Notes under the pieces: model-generated
Told to the model about the DNA's origin: nothing
Database searches by the model: none
Seen by the model: only the letters and a program-made list of their open reading frames with translations
NCBI RefSeq assembly: GCF_030704535.1
Contig: NC_081823.1
Location: forward strand, 5,395,501 to 5,459,500
Origin: Vitis vinifera
Lineage: Eukaryota; Streptophyta; Magnoliopsida; Vitales; Vitaceae
Direction of reading: 5' to 3'
Length of the DNA: 64,000 bases
Translations under genes and position numbers: made by a program
Shown: positions 42,832 to 53,160 of the stretch, in pieces
Layout of the letters: each line of letters starts with the position of its first letter
Position numbering within the stretch: the first letter of the stretch is position 1

Positions 42832-45800
42832 CTCCCCCTCAAGCCGCGTTGTAGATGTTGATCATTCCAAGTTTTTTCTGTCAGATCTTCGAAGTTAACT
42901 CGAGCAAGAGCTTTTGTGAGAATGTCAGCCGTTTGACAGTTTGTCGGAGTGTAGCTGACTTTGAAAACTCCTTCTTCAATCTTTTCCTTGATAAAGTGTC
43001 GATCTATCTCCACGTGCTTAGTTCGATCATGATGAACCGGATTCTTAGCGATACTGATGGCAACTTGATTGTCGCAGTATAACACCATGGGATGCTTCAA
43101 TGGAACCCGTAATTCTTCTAACAGCCTGTTCAACCAGATTCCTTCGCAGATACCTTGTGCCATAGCACGAAATTCTGCCTCAGCACTGCTACGGGCTACC
43201 ACTGACTGTTTCTTGCTTCGCCATGTAACCAAGTTCCCCAGACAAATGAACAATAGCCTGAAGTTGATCTCCGATCAATCACTGAACCTGCCCAATCTGC
43301 ATCTGAAAAAATCTCAATCTCTTTCTTTGTTGTTCTTTGAAAGAAGAGACCCTTTCCCGGTGTCATCTTGAGGTATCTCAATATTCTGATCACAGCAGTC
43401 ATGTGTTTTTCGGTTGGATTATTCATGAATTGACTTACCACACTAACGGAGAAGCCGATGTCTGGCCTTGTATGAGAAAGATAGATGAGTTTCCCCACAA
43501 GACGTTGATATCTTCCTTTATCAACTAGCGCACTTCCATCACTTTCTTCCAGTTTGACAGTTGTATCCATAGGTGTTTCTGCCGGCTTGCATCCTAGCAT
43601 TCCTGTTTCATTCAATAAGTCCAGAACGTATTTGCGTTGTGAGACTGCTATACCTTTCTTTGACCTAACAATCTCCATTCCGAGAAAGTACTTGAGGTTT
43701 CCAAGATCCTTGATCTCAAATTCCTTTGTCAGTAATTTTTTAAGTAAGTCAATTTTCTCTTCATGATCACCTGTCAAAATTATGTCGTCCACATATACAA
43801 TGATAATTGCCAGTTTCCCTTCTGGGAAGTGTTTCACAAATAATGTGTGATCTGATTGACATTGAACGAATCCGTACCCTTTCACTACCTTAGTGAACCG
43901 TTCAAACCAGGCCCTAGGAGATTGTTTGAGACCATACAAGGATTTTCGGAGTCTGCAAACCTTGTTGAAATTTGATGTCGTCTCAAGTCCAGCAGGAATG
44001 TCCATGTAAACTTCTTCCTCTAAGTCACCATTGAGGAAGGCATTCTTCACATCAAGTTGGTGAAGCGACCAATCGAGATTAGCTGCCAAGGATAAAAGTA
44101 CACGAACAGTATTGAGCTTGGCAACTGGAGCAAAAGTTTCTTGATAGTCAATGCCATAGGATTGGGTGAATCCTTTGGCGACCAACCGAGCCTTATACCT
44201 GTCCACATTACCATCTGCCTTGTACTTTACTGTGAAAATCCACTTACACCCAACTGGTTTCTTACCTCTTGGGAGGTCAGTAATTTCCCACGTACCATTC
44301 TTTTCCAGCGCCCGAACTTCCTCATCGACTGCCGCCTTCCACTTAGGATACTTGAAAGCTTCCTGAATATTCTGAGGAACTTGTATATCTGTGATGCTAG
44401 AAGTGAATGCACGAAACGTAGGTGATAGCTTATCATAAGAAATAAAATTTCCAATGGGATGCTGAGTGCATGATCTAACTCCTTTCCTCCAAGCTATGGG
44501 CATATTAAGAATATCATTTTCTAACTCGGAATCAACAGTACCATCAGGAGCGTTGTTACCTGGAAGTTTGCTTGGATTAGGACCCGGTTCTGCCTCATGG
44601 GTTTGTTGAGAAAGTGCTCTTTCCTCCGTTTCCTCTTGGATGTGCTCCTTATCCCACAAGTCAACAATGGACTCGGGTTGATTAAATGGCTCTGGAGGAA
44701 TGTGATTTTCAATGGTGATGGGTGACTCACTGAATGACTCAAGATCCCAAAATTGATATTCCTGAGTTGAATTCTCCCCCTGAATATCGTTTTTGGGATA
44801 GTAAGGCTGGGTTTCAAAAAAGGTGACATCCATTGAATTGTAGAATTTTCTTATGACCGGAGAGTAACACTTATACCCTTTTTGATTTGAAGAATACCCA
44901 AGAAAGATGCACTTGAGTGACCTAGGATCAAGTTTACTTCTATGTTGTTGATTGATATGAACAAAGACAGAGCACCCGAAAATTTTGGGTGGGACGGTGG
45001 AGATGAGACGAGTAGTCGGAAAGGATTTTAGGAGTGTTTGACAAGGTGTTTGGAATTTTAGTACCCTAGACGGCATCCTATTGATGAGGTAGGCTGCCGT
45101 AAGGACAGCTTGCCCCCAGAATAATTTTGGAACATTCATGGAGAACATTAGTGATCTAGCCACCTCTAACAAATGCCTATTTTTCCTTTCAGCGATTCCG
45201 TTTTGTTGTGGGGTATCAACACATGAACTTAAGTGAACTATCCCTTCTTGTGCTAGAAATTCTCCTAGAATGGAGTTGAAATAATCCCTAGCATTATCAG
45301 ACTTTAGAATTTGTATTTTTGACTGGAATTGGGTCTGAATCATATTTTTAAAATTTTTGAAAATTTGACTCGTTTCAGATTTTTCTTTCATGAGGAATAC
45401 CCAAGTTAATCTAGTGTGATCATCTATGAATGAGACAAACCACCTAGTACCAGTTACATTTTTTATTCTTGACGGACCCCAGATATCGCTATGAATCATT
45501 GAGAATGGACTAGACTCTTTATAGGGTTGAATGGGAAAATGAGACCGGACTTGCTTTGATAATTGACAGATTTCACACTCAAAGGATTTTGGATTTTTAT
45601 TAAATAATGAAAGAAATAAATGCTTGAGATACATAACATTTGGATGACCTAAGCGATAGTGCCACAACCTAATTGCACTATCGTTATTTTGACATGAAAC
45701 CGAAAAAGAATTACTACCAACTGTCATTTGAGGTTGTTCTTGTGGATCGTGGCGCTCCTTAAGGATGTAGAGTCCAGAGCATTCCTCAGCATTGCCAATC

Positions 45801-46251
45801 GTCTTCCCCGAATCCAAATCCTGAAATTCACAGTGAGTGGAGGAAAAATTAGTAATACACCTCTTTTCCTTAGTGAGTTTACTAATTGACAATAGATTAC
45901 AGTCCAAGTTAGGAACAAGGAGAACAGAGTTGAGAGTAAGATCCCTTGATAGTACAACTGAACCTGTTCCGGCAACATTTGATAGTGAACCATCTGCTAT
46001 TCGGACTGTTAAATTATTTGGACATGAGCTATATGTATCAAAAATTGTCGCATCTCCCGTCATATGATCAGATGCTCCTGAGTCCACTATCCAAGGTTTT
46101 TTACGTTTCTTACCAGCAGTGAAGGCACTCAAAAAATTACCTTTGTGAGCCAAGGTTCCGGAACCAATTACCTGGTTGGAAGATGAGTCAGTTTGTGACT
46201 GTACTGACAAAAGAGGAGACATGAGACAGGATTAAACCTGCTCTGATACCA

Positions 46252-46583
46252 TGAAGAATTTGAAGAAAAATATGAAGAATTTGAAGACAAATTATGGAGG
46301 AACACCTCAATTCATTCTGTGATCTTTTTTTTTTTTTAAAGCATAAATAAATAGCCTACAAATATGAGACAATTCCGGAATGGAATTTCCCTTACATGGA
46401 AAGTGAATAAACTCTTACATGGGAAGTGAATAAACTACTCTTACATGGAAAGTGAATAAACTACTCTTACATGGAAAGTGAATAAACTACCTTGCTAGAA
46501 TTACTCCTAAATCAATTATAATAAAGGCTGTACATTACACTAATTATGGAAGTAAACAGAGGATGCTGGCTTGATTTCCAACA
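46252..46583 (-). repeat. Copia LTR (5' LTR in element orientation)
   Basis: 332-bp LTR, nearly identical to the one at 42,525. It has one more copy of the roughly 25-bp CTTACATGGAAAGTGAATAA unit, which accounts for the length difference. Confidence 0.93.
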
Positions 46584-47929
46584 TTTATTACTATATGTAT
46601 ATTAGAGTTATGAGTTGCTATTTTGATGTATTTTGGGTGTGAAAAGTTGAATATTGTATTGTACTTAAGCTTGAAGAAATTGGTGTGATAAAAGCCTTGG
46701 GTAATAAGTTTGAAGCTATTAAATTTGAAAATTCTTGACATGTTAGAGCTCGATCTCCTAGTAATACTTTTAGTACAAGAGTTGGTATGTAATAATAATC
46801 TTTCATTATTAGGGTATATATTCACAAAGGCAATTTTGCTATAAGGATATCCACTAGTGGTAAGATATTTTCACCATGGTCTTTAATGGGGTTAGAAGTG
46901 TTTTTGGGTTTTGCTACCACCTTTGCTTACAATTTAAAAATGAAAAAGGCATAACACCCATTCTTGTGCAAAAATCCAGAACTTCAGAGTTGAAGCCTGA
47001 GAATGGGCTAATATGGATTGGGCCTGGAACCCAAAATGAAGATGAGCTAATTTTGGTATGAATTGATCTGAACTTAGCCTAGTCAGACCCAATTTCATCC
47101 GAACTTGAGTCCAACTACCAAAACATTTACTTGAGCAAGAGCTTATTTAGTATGAGTTTATTTCTCTCATTAAATTCATGTACTAGTCCAAAGAAGGTTG
47201 TCTTAGGCGTAGTGTTGGCTTTAAAACCCGAATAACTTAAATGTACATTATTGACTTATTACCTGACAGCTTAAACTTTTAGAAAAGTAGGTCGTTTAAA
47301 AGCATTTGCATGTATACAACTAAAACCAGGTTATTTTATAAAGTAGTTATATATTCACCCGACTACATCCTAATCATTTCTTGCAGCTTTTGTTTCTTCA
47401 AGAGCTTATACAACTAAAACCAGGTTATTTTATAAAGTAGTTATATATTCACCCGGCTACATCCTAATCATTTCTTGCAGCTTTTGTTTCTTCAAGAGCT
47501 TGTCCCCCTACCCTTGAACTTCACTGTTTATAAACAAGGAATGATATCAGCTATAATTGAAGCTCATTCTAGCAGTTGCTTCAGCTTTAAACATTATTTC
47601 AAACAAGATGGGGACAATGAAGACTAAAACAATAGACAAAAGAAAAGACGACTTGTTATTCCCCATAGAATCATATACCAATTAAAAAAGAAATGTAACT
47701 TTTAGGAATTTCAACTTTCATAGTTCATGTGAAAAGTATAAAGTATAAAATTATTCCCTTCATACACACTTAAATAGTAATTAACCGAGAATTCCAAACC
47801 TTTGGCTTCTATTTTACCAAAAGGTTAAGCCAAATGCATGGATCTGATAAATGATTAATTAGTGGGATAGATAGGCAATCCGGGTTTAGGGTTAGAAGGA
47901 AAATTACCTAACCAAAGAAGTAGGATAAG
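46584..47929. other. Intergenic DNA after the Copia element
   Basis: No gene is recognised. The stretch contains a 94-bp tandem duplication at 47,315-47,501. The rest is AT-rich, with short open frames that show no conserved features. Confidence 0.5.
47315..47501 (+). repeat. 94-bp tandem duplication
   Basis: Two adjacent copies (47,315-47,408 and 47,409-47,501) starting TACAACTAAAACCAGG. They differ at one visible position (CCCGAC against CCCGGC), so the duplication is recent. Confidence 0.92.
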
Positions 47930-48020
47930 ATGGAGAGTGCTTATTTGGTACATCAACGCGGTTACTGACAGGTTGGGAACCCACGCCCACAAGGGAACAA
48001 ACAAAGAGTAATTGAGAGAA

Positions 48021-48446
48021 AGTGGGCAAGTTGTGCTCAAATCCAAACACAGTACTCGCTGTACTGTAATAATGAAGAGGAGGCCTGCAGCCCTGTAGCC
48101 TGCAGCCTGCAGCGAAGTGGGCAAGTTGTCCTCAAATCCTACTCTCTATACTGTAATAATGCAGAGGAGACCTGCAGCCCTGCAGACTGCAGCCAAGTGG
48201 GCAAGTTGTGCTCAAATCCAAACACAGTACTCGTTGTACTGTAATAATGAAGAGGAGGCCTGCAGCCAAGTGGGCAAGTTGTGCTCAAATCCAAACACAA
48301 GTTGTGCTCAAATCCAAACACAGTACTCGTTGTACTGTAATAATGAAGAGGAGGCCTGCAGCCAAGTGGGCAAGTTGTGCTCAAATCCAAACACAGTACT
48401 CGCTGTAATAATGAAGAGGAGGCCTGCAGCGCTGCCGGCAGCCTGA
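48021..48446 (+). repeat. GC-rich minisatellite derived from NLR 5' flank
   Basis: About five complete and one partial unit of roughly 70-95 bp. Each unit runs AGTGGGCAAGTTGTGCTC, then CAAACACAGTACTCG, then TGTAATAATGAAGAGGAG, and ends in CTGCAG-rich spacers. The middle of the unit matches single-copy sequence in the orphan flank at about 50,900-50,945, so the array was amplified from NLR upstream DNA. Confidence 0.88.
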
Positions 48447-48662
48447 ATGAGGGTCCCTCTTTAGCCTTTGCTTTTGAATTACACTATTTGTAAGAAAGCC
48501 TGCAGCCCTGCACTGCTGCAGGAGGGTCCCTCTTTAGCCTTTGCTTTTGAATTACACTATTTGTAAGAAAATTACTCTGGGAATTGAAAACTTGCATTCA
48601 TTCTCCCAATCCTTGCCTTGAAAATTTTAATTTCTTGCTTCTCTTTTACCACAATTACGCAA

Positions 48663-48803
48663 ATGGAATGTGTGATTGCATGCGAGTTGGAAACCTTTCG
48701 ACCTCAATTTCCCCTCCCAAAACATTTTCTTCCACTCCATCTACCATCATCCTCTGGAAGTATATCTGGCAAGCAGTTTACAGGAACAAAGTGCATCTTA
48801 TAG
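48663..48803 (+). CDS. Small open frame with NLR-like start (46 aa), uncertain
   Basis: The first seven residues, MECVIAC, equal the start of NLR copy 3. The remaining 39 residues (ELETFRPQFPLPKH...) are unrelated to the receptor. A second copy at 52,937-53,077 keeps the same length with three residue differences that I can see. It may be translated from the intact NLR leader or may be mere duplication debris; no function can be named. Confidence 0.25.
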   Translation: MECVIACELETFRPQFPLPKHFLPLHLPSSSGSISGKQFTGTKCIL

Positions 48804-48890
48804 GGTTATAGCTTAAAACAAGAGACCTGAATGATCCATGGTCAGATATCTTTTCAAGTTTCCTGCGTAGCATTTAAATACCACCCCCTT

Positions 48891-49590
48891 CATAGATGAG
48901 GAGGACATCTATGAAGGCCAAGGATAAGTTGGAGGTCTAAAAGGATGCCTTGGATGATGTCCGAAAGTTAATGTCTCATAACATCAAATGTTGTTTCAAA
49001 ATAAAAAATAAAAATAAACCATGAATTTTTTTGTCCCTAATTCTACTCAGAAAAATGTTGGCATTCACAAGAAAATGCAACTGATTGTGTTCAGGTAAAA
49101 AAATAAAAAATAAAGAAAGATAAGAATGGTAACAAATTAAATTAAATTAATGGAATAAAAGACTAAGCAACCAAGGGTTTATAAAGTCATGCTATTATTT
49201 ACATAATACAACTGATTATTCGGAACATATTCTGAAGTCTGTTAAGTCTGTTATTTACATAGTCAACAGAACATGAAAACCCCAGCAATTTAGTATCCCA
49301 TAATTTCAGTTTCCAGTCAACCCCCACCTATGCCTCACTCTTTACAATTTCCACTCATGACACTGTTAATTAACCTCCCTGGAGAATAAAAGAATTTCTG
49401 CACACCTAAAAAAATGTGAAAAAAGAAGTAAAGTTAAATCAATGATACTGCATGCATGCAAACACGTTATTAAATGAAATATGCATTTCAAATTATGAAG
49501 GAAAAGAAAGAAAATCAAAAGGTGAATCATACGTAGAACAAGTAAACACTGGCACTCCTAAAAAGTAATCAAAATGGTTACCTCTAATCA
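48891..49590. other. Intergenic DNA
   Basis: AT-rich, no gene or element ends seen. Confidence 0.45.
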
Positions 49591-49591
49591 A

Positions 49592-49915
49592 ACTCATCAT
49601 CCGCATCTTCTAATTGATTCTCCACGTTCAGGCCATCTTTGTTATTATTTACAAACTTGTGTTGAGCCTCCATCTTAAAGCTCTCTATTATTTACAGTCT
49701 CGAGCATCTTTGTTTTAGGCCTGTCATTGCTATTTACAAAGCCCTTGTCTGTTTCTGGCATCCGAAGACCGTTCCAACCAGTTTCTTCGACACCAGTGGG
49801 ATGTTCAGCTACTAAGTCAAGAGAGCCAGAGCTGCTCCTGCGAGATAGCCTGCCATTTTCAGATGGTCCAGACTTATGATGCTGTATATGCCCATTTATA
49901 TTACTATTAGAGAAA
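49592..49915 (-). pseudogene. Unrecognised coding relic, C-terminal-like
   Basis: On the minus strand, 49,915-49,675 reads as a charged, Ser-rich sequence (RLSRRSSSGSLDLVAEHP, then NSNDRPKTKMLETVNN) with protein-like composition, ending in a stop. A different frame continues from 49,673 to 49,592 (KMEAQHKFVNNNKDGLNVEN...DADDEFD) and ends in TAG. This looks like the last exon of a host gene with one frame change near 49,675. I do not recognise the family. Confidence 0.3.
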
Positions 49916-50329
49916 CACTTGGTTGGTGTTTCTTTAAAAAAAAACACTTCAAAATTTTTAATATTCATAAAATGCCTTTTCCCATTATCTTCAAAAACTA
50001 TTAAAATCACTTTTCTAGATCTTATAAAAGTTTTTTTCACCAAAGTTTTATAATAGAAAACACTTTCTCTGAAAGTAGTGTCAAACGGCCTCGAAGTGAA
50101 GTCGTACCCTTCTTAACTAATAACTTGTGAGCCCTAGTGTCAAACCAGTCATCTATTCTAACTAATAATTCTCTTTGATAGCTTGTGTGTATCCGGTACA
50201 CGCGGCCTGCGTGCAATCTATATGTGCGGCACCATGCACTCACCCAAGTGCTGCACAAACCCTTGGTTAACTTGTTCCTTCTCTAGGGGCTTCCCCTACG
50301 GGCAACTCATGAGGCCCCTTACTAAATTG

Positions 50330-51113
50330 ATAACCATCTTACCCTATGAACCAAATAGTAGTTCATCCTACAAAGTTGCCTGTAACTCATTTTTCAAGAA
50401 TCATAAATTTATTATTGTAAAAAAAAAAAAAAAACAAATACGTCTCATGTTGCCTGTCATTCTTTCCATGGAATGATTTTTGTTTTTTTTTCCCTTTGTA
50501 TCGAATTCATGACTCACTATCAATACACACAGTCAACTTTTTGGGGTTTTGGGTCCTAATTATTCTTATTTCCGAAAGGCCCTGAAACATTATCATATTA
50601 CAATTTTGCCCCTACCCAAAAGAAATTCAAGTTTCAAAAGAGTATTTTCGATCTGATCATGTCACCCAATTGAGGTGGCTTGGTACGCATGAGTAAGACT
50701 TGGTCAATTAAGCAAATACCCACCATCTGGATTCAAACGCGGTTCATGATAAGCTAGAGAAGCTGGCAACACGGTTACTGCCACGTTGGGGACCCACACC
50801 CACAAGGAAACAAACGATGATTAATTGAGTCTGCCCTCCTCAGATTATTGCCCATTCACCTCACTTTAAAAAGTGTAAAGTTCGAAAAGAAAATTTTTGG
50901 TCAAATCCAAACGCAGTACACACTGTAATAATGAAAAGGAGTCCCCTCTTGAGGCTTTTGCTTGTGAATTACACTATATGTAAGAAAATCACTACTCTTA
51001 GAAGAGTCTGGGAATTGAAAAGTCGCATTCATTCTGTAAATCCTTACCTTGAAAATTTTAATTTATTGCTTTTATTTTACCACAATTCCGCGAACAGAAT
51101 GTGTGATTATGAT
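50330..51113 (+). pseudogene. Orphan NLR 5' flank with lost start (copy A)
   Basis: This is an extended match to 20,410-21,020 upstream of NLR copy 3. It includes CTTACCCTATGAACC, TTTTTCAAGAATCATAAATT, the GGGTTTTGGGTCCTAATTATT block and the leader GAATTGAAAAGTCGCATTC. The position of the start codon reads CAGAATGTGTGATTATGATTAAG, so the ME start is altered and a stop follows quickly. No receptor sequence follows. It is a truncated duplicate of the NLR promoter region. Confidence 0.78.
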
Positions 51114-51431
51114 TAAGCAAAGGTTAAAGTTACGATTAAATTTTTATTTTATATAAAAATTTAAAAAGATTTCATACCAATGTGTAACTACCATATTAAA
51201 AAAAAGGTTAAAAATGACATTATTTTTTACCTAAAATAAAATAATAATAATAATAAATAATATGACATATTAATTAATCATGTGTCAAACTTAAAAAAGA
51301 ATTAACAAGTATACCATAACTTGTGTTAAAAAAATAAATGCATTAAAAGAAAGAGGGAGAGATAATAGTTGACATTTTAATGATATTAATATTTAAGTAG
51401 TTTGTTAAATTATTTCATACAAATTTTTAAA

Positions 51432-51963
51432 GGGAGAATTATGTTTTGGGGGTAGATGGCCCCCAAATTAACAAAAGGTTCATACAACTCTTCAAATTGA
51501 GCCCAAAACCCAATGAAAGTATGGAAATTGAGTTGAAGGATATCATCCTTCAATATTTCCAACAATGCCCTTTATTGATTTTGAGAAAAAAAATTAATAT
51601 TTTTTAAAAATACTTTTATTTAATTTAATATTTAAAAAAAATACTTTTATGTAATTTAATATTTTTTAAAATACTTCTATTTAATTTAATATTTTTTAAA
51701 AATAAATTTATTTAATTTAATATTTTTTAAAAATAAATTTATTTAATTTAATATTTTTGAAAACTACTTTTATTTAATTTAGTATTTTTGAAAAAAAAAT
51801 TATTGAAAAAAAATTATTTAACTTAATTTTATAAAATATTTTATATGTGTTCTTAAAGGGTATATTTGTCCGTTACTATTTCATATCCTTCAACTTAATT
51901 TGAAGAGTTATATGAACCTTTTGTTAATTTGGGTCTATCTACTCCAAAAAATATAATTATCCC
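51432..51963. mobile_element. MITE, probably Mutator-like (532 bp)
   Basis: The two ends are long inverted repeats. The left arm runs GGGAGAATTATGTTTTGGGG and on through AAATTAACAAAAGGTTCATAC. The right arm is its complement, ending ATATAATTATCCC. Pairing extends over about 90-100 bp with a few mismatches. The flanks read ATTTTTAAA on the left and ATTTTTTAAA on the right, a near-perfect 9-10 bp target duplication as expected for Mutator-like elements. It has no coding capacity. The middle (51,590-51,790) is a series of about 33-bp AT repeats. Confidence 0.75.
51590..51790 (+). repeat. AT-rich ~33-bp tandem repeat inside the MITE
   Basis: Six to seven imperfect units of the form TTTAATTTAATATTTTTTAA with AAATAAATTTA or AATACTTTTA linkers. 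Confidence 0.8.
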
Positions 51964-52365
51964 ATTTTTTAAAAAATCCATATTTTTTTGAACGATGTAT
52001 CTCTACACGATTCTCTTTTACTGAGTGCACTTTTTAGGGTTTCGGGTCTTAATTATTTTTATTTGTAAAAGGGCCTAAAACATTAGTAAATTATAATTTT
52101 GCCCCTATTTAAAAGGGCCTAAATCATGTCACCCAATTGAGGTGGTAGTGGTAGGCATGGAGTGATACTTGGCTAATTAAGCAAAGACCCACCATCTAGA
52201 TTCAAACGTGGTTCTAGGGACGCTGTGGACTCATGAAGAAAAAGCAGACAATGAACACTAAAAAAAGGTCACCGATAATTGACTTACATTTTTGCCTTCA
52301 ACGCGGTTACTGACAGGTTGGGAACTCGCGCCCACAAGGGAACAAACAAAGAGTAATTGAGAGAA

Positions 52366-52785
52366 AGTGGGCAAGTTGTGCTCAAGTCCAAACACAGTAC
52401 TCGTTGTACTGTAATAATGAAGAGGAGACCTGCAGCCCTGTAGCCTGCAGCCTGCAGCCAAGTGGGCAAGTTGTGCTCAAATCAAAACACAGTACTCTCT
52501 GTAATAATGAAAAGGAGGCCTGCAGCGCTGCACGCAGCCTGAATGAGGGTGCCCTCTGTAGCCTTTGCTTTTGAATTACACTATTTGTAAGAAAGCCTGC
52601 AGCCTGCAACCAAGTGGGCAAGTTGTGCTCAAATCAAAACACAGTACTCTCTGTAATAATGAAAAGGAGGCCTGCAGCGCTGCACGCAGCCTGAATGAGG
52701 GTGCCCTCTATAGCCTTTGCTTTTGAATTACACTATTTGTAAGAAAGCCTGCAGTCCTGCACTGCAGCCTGCAGCCTGCAAGAGG
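52366..52785 (+). repeat. Minisatellite with ~153-bp higher-order unit
   Basis: Same AGTGGGCAAGTTGTGCTC units as at 48.0-48.4 kb. Here two long units of about 153 bp (near 52,461-52,613 and 52,614-52,766) each include the minisatellite unit plus the NLR leader block TTTTGAATTACACTATTTG. Confidence 0.85.
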
Positions 52786-52936
52786 GTCCCTCTTTAGCCT
52801 TTGCTTTTGTATTACACTATTTGTAAGAAAATTACTACTCTTAAAAGAGTCTAGGAATTGAAAACTTGCATTCATTCTGCAAATCCTTGCCTTGAAAATT
52901 TTAATTTCTTGCTTTTCTTTTACCACAATTACGCAA

Positions 52937-53077
52937 ATGGAATGTGTGATTGCATGCGAGTTGGAAACCTTTCGACCTCAATTTCCCCTCCCAAAACATT
53001 GTCTTCCACTCCATCTACCATCATCGTCTGGAAGCATATCTAGCAAGCAGTTTACAGGAACAAAGTGCATGTTATAG
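52937..53077 (+). CDS. Small open frame with NLR-like start (46 aa), second copy
   Basis: Same length and layout as the frame at 48,663-48,803, beginning MECVIAC and then leaving the NLR sequence. About three residues differ between the copies. Expression is unknown and the call is tentative. Confidence 0.25.
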   Translation: MECVIACELETFRPQFPLPKHCLPLHLPSSSGSISSKQFTGTKCML

Positions 53078-53160
53078 TTTAAACCAAGAGAACTGAATGA
53101 TCCATAGACAAATATCTTTTCAAGTTTCCTCCCTAATATTTAAATACCTCAGGTCTTGCC

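Larger units (their letters stand above)
42525..46583 (-). mobile_element. Ty1/Copia LTR retrotransposon
   Basis: Copia-superfamily fossil of 4,059 bp, oriented on the minus strand. It has terminal repeats at both ends, TG...CA termini and a 5-bp target duplication TTTAT (42,520-42,524 and 46,584-46,588). The primer site TGGTATCAGAGC lies just inside the right LTR, and a polypurine tract (GAGGGGGAG on the minus strand) just inside the left one. Recognisable parts in order are a GAG-pre-integrase zinc region (about 45,500-45,670), integrase core (about 45,050-45,500), reverse transcriptase with YVDD (about 43,550-44,300) and RNase H (about 42,880-43,260). It is broken, with roughly two or three breaks. 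The LTRs differ at only about three positions plus one repeat unit, so insertion was recent, probably under a million years ago at usual plant rates. Confidence 0.95.
47930..48890 (+). pseudogene. Orphan NLR 5' flank with start codon (copy B)
   Basis: Duplicated NLR promoter-like DNA with no receptor gene attached. 47,955-48,020 matches the GGTTACTGACAGGTTGGG block upstream of NLR copy 3. The NLR leader follows (TTTTGAATTACACTATTTG, then CCTTGCCTTGAAAATTTTAA) and the family start MECVIAC at 48,663. After MECVIAC the sequence leaves the NLR frame, yet it stays open for 46 codons in total, to 48,803. The same layout recurs in copy C. An internal minisatellite occupies 48,021-48,446. Confidence 0.75.
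52030..53155 (+). pseudogene. Orphan NLR 5' flank with start codon (copy C)
   Basis: Third duplicate of NLR upstream DNA. 52,030-52,330 matches the GGGTTTCGGGTCTTAATTATT, CACCCAATTGAGGTGG and GGTTACTGACAGGTTGGG blocks of the other copies. A minisatellite at 52,366-52,785 follows, then the leader and the family start MECVIAC at 52,937. As in copy B, the receptor is absent and an unrelated 46-codon frame runs on to 53,077. Similarity to copy B continues to about 53,145. The Tat element inserted shortly after, at 53,160. Confidence 0.75.

Noticed and set aside
48117-48446. 109-codon plus-strand open frame with internal peptide repeats
   Set aside because: Its repeats simply mirror the DNA minisatellite, and open frames occur in several phases of the array on both strands. 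There is no sign of a real protein.
50183-50476. 97-codon plus-strand open frame
   Set aside because: It runs from unclassified DNA into the duplicated NLR flank and a poly-A tract, with no conserved protein features.
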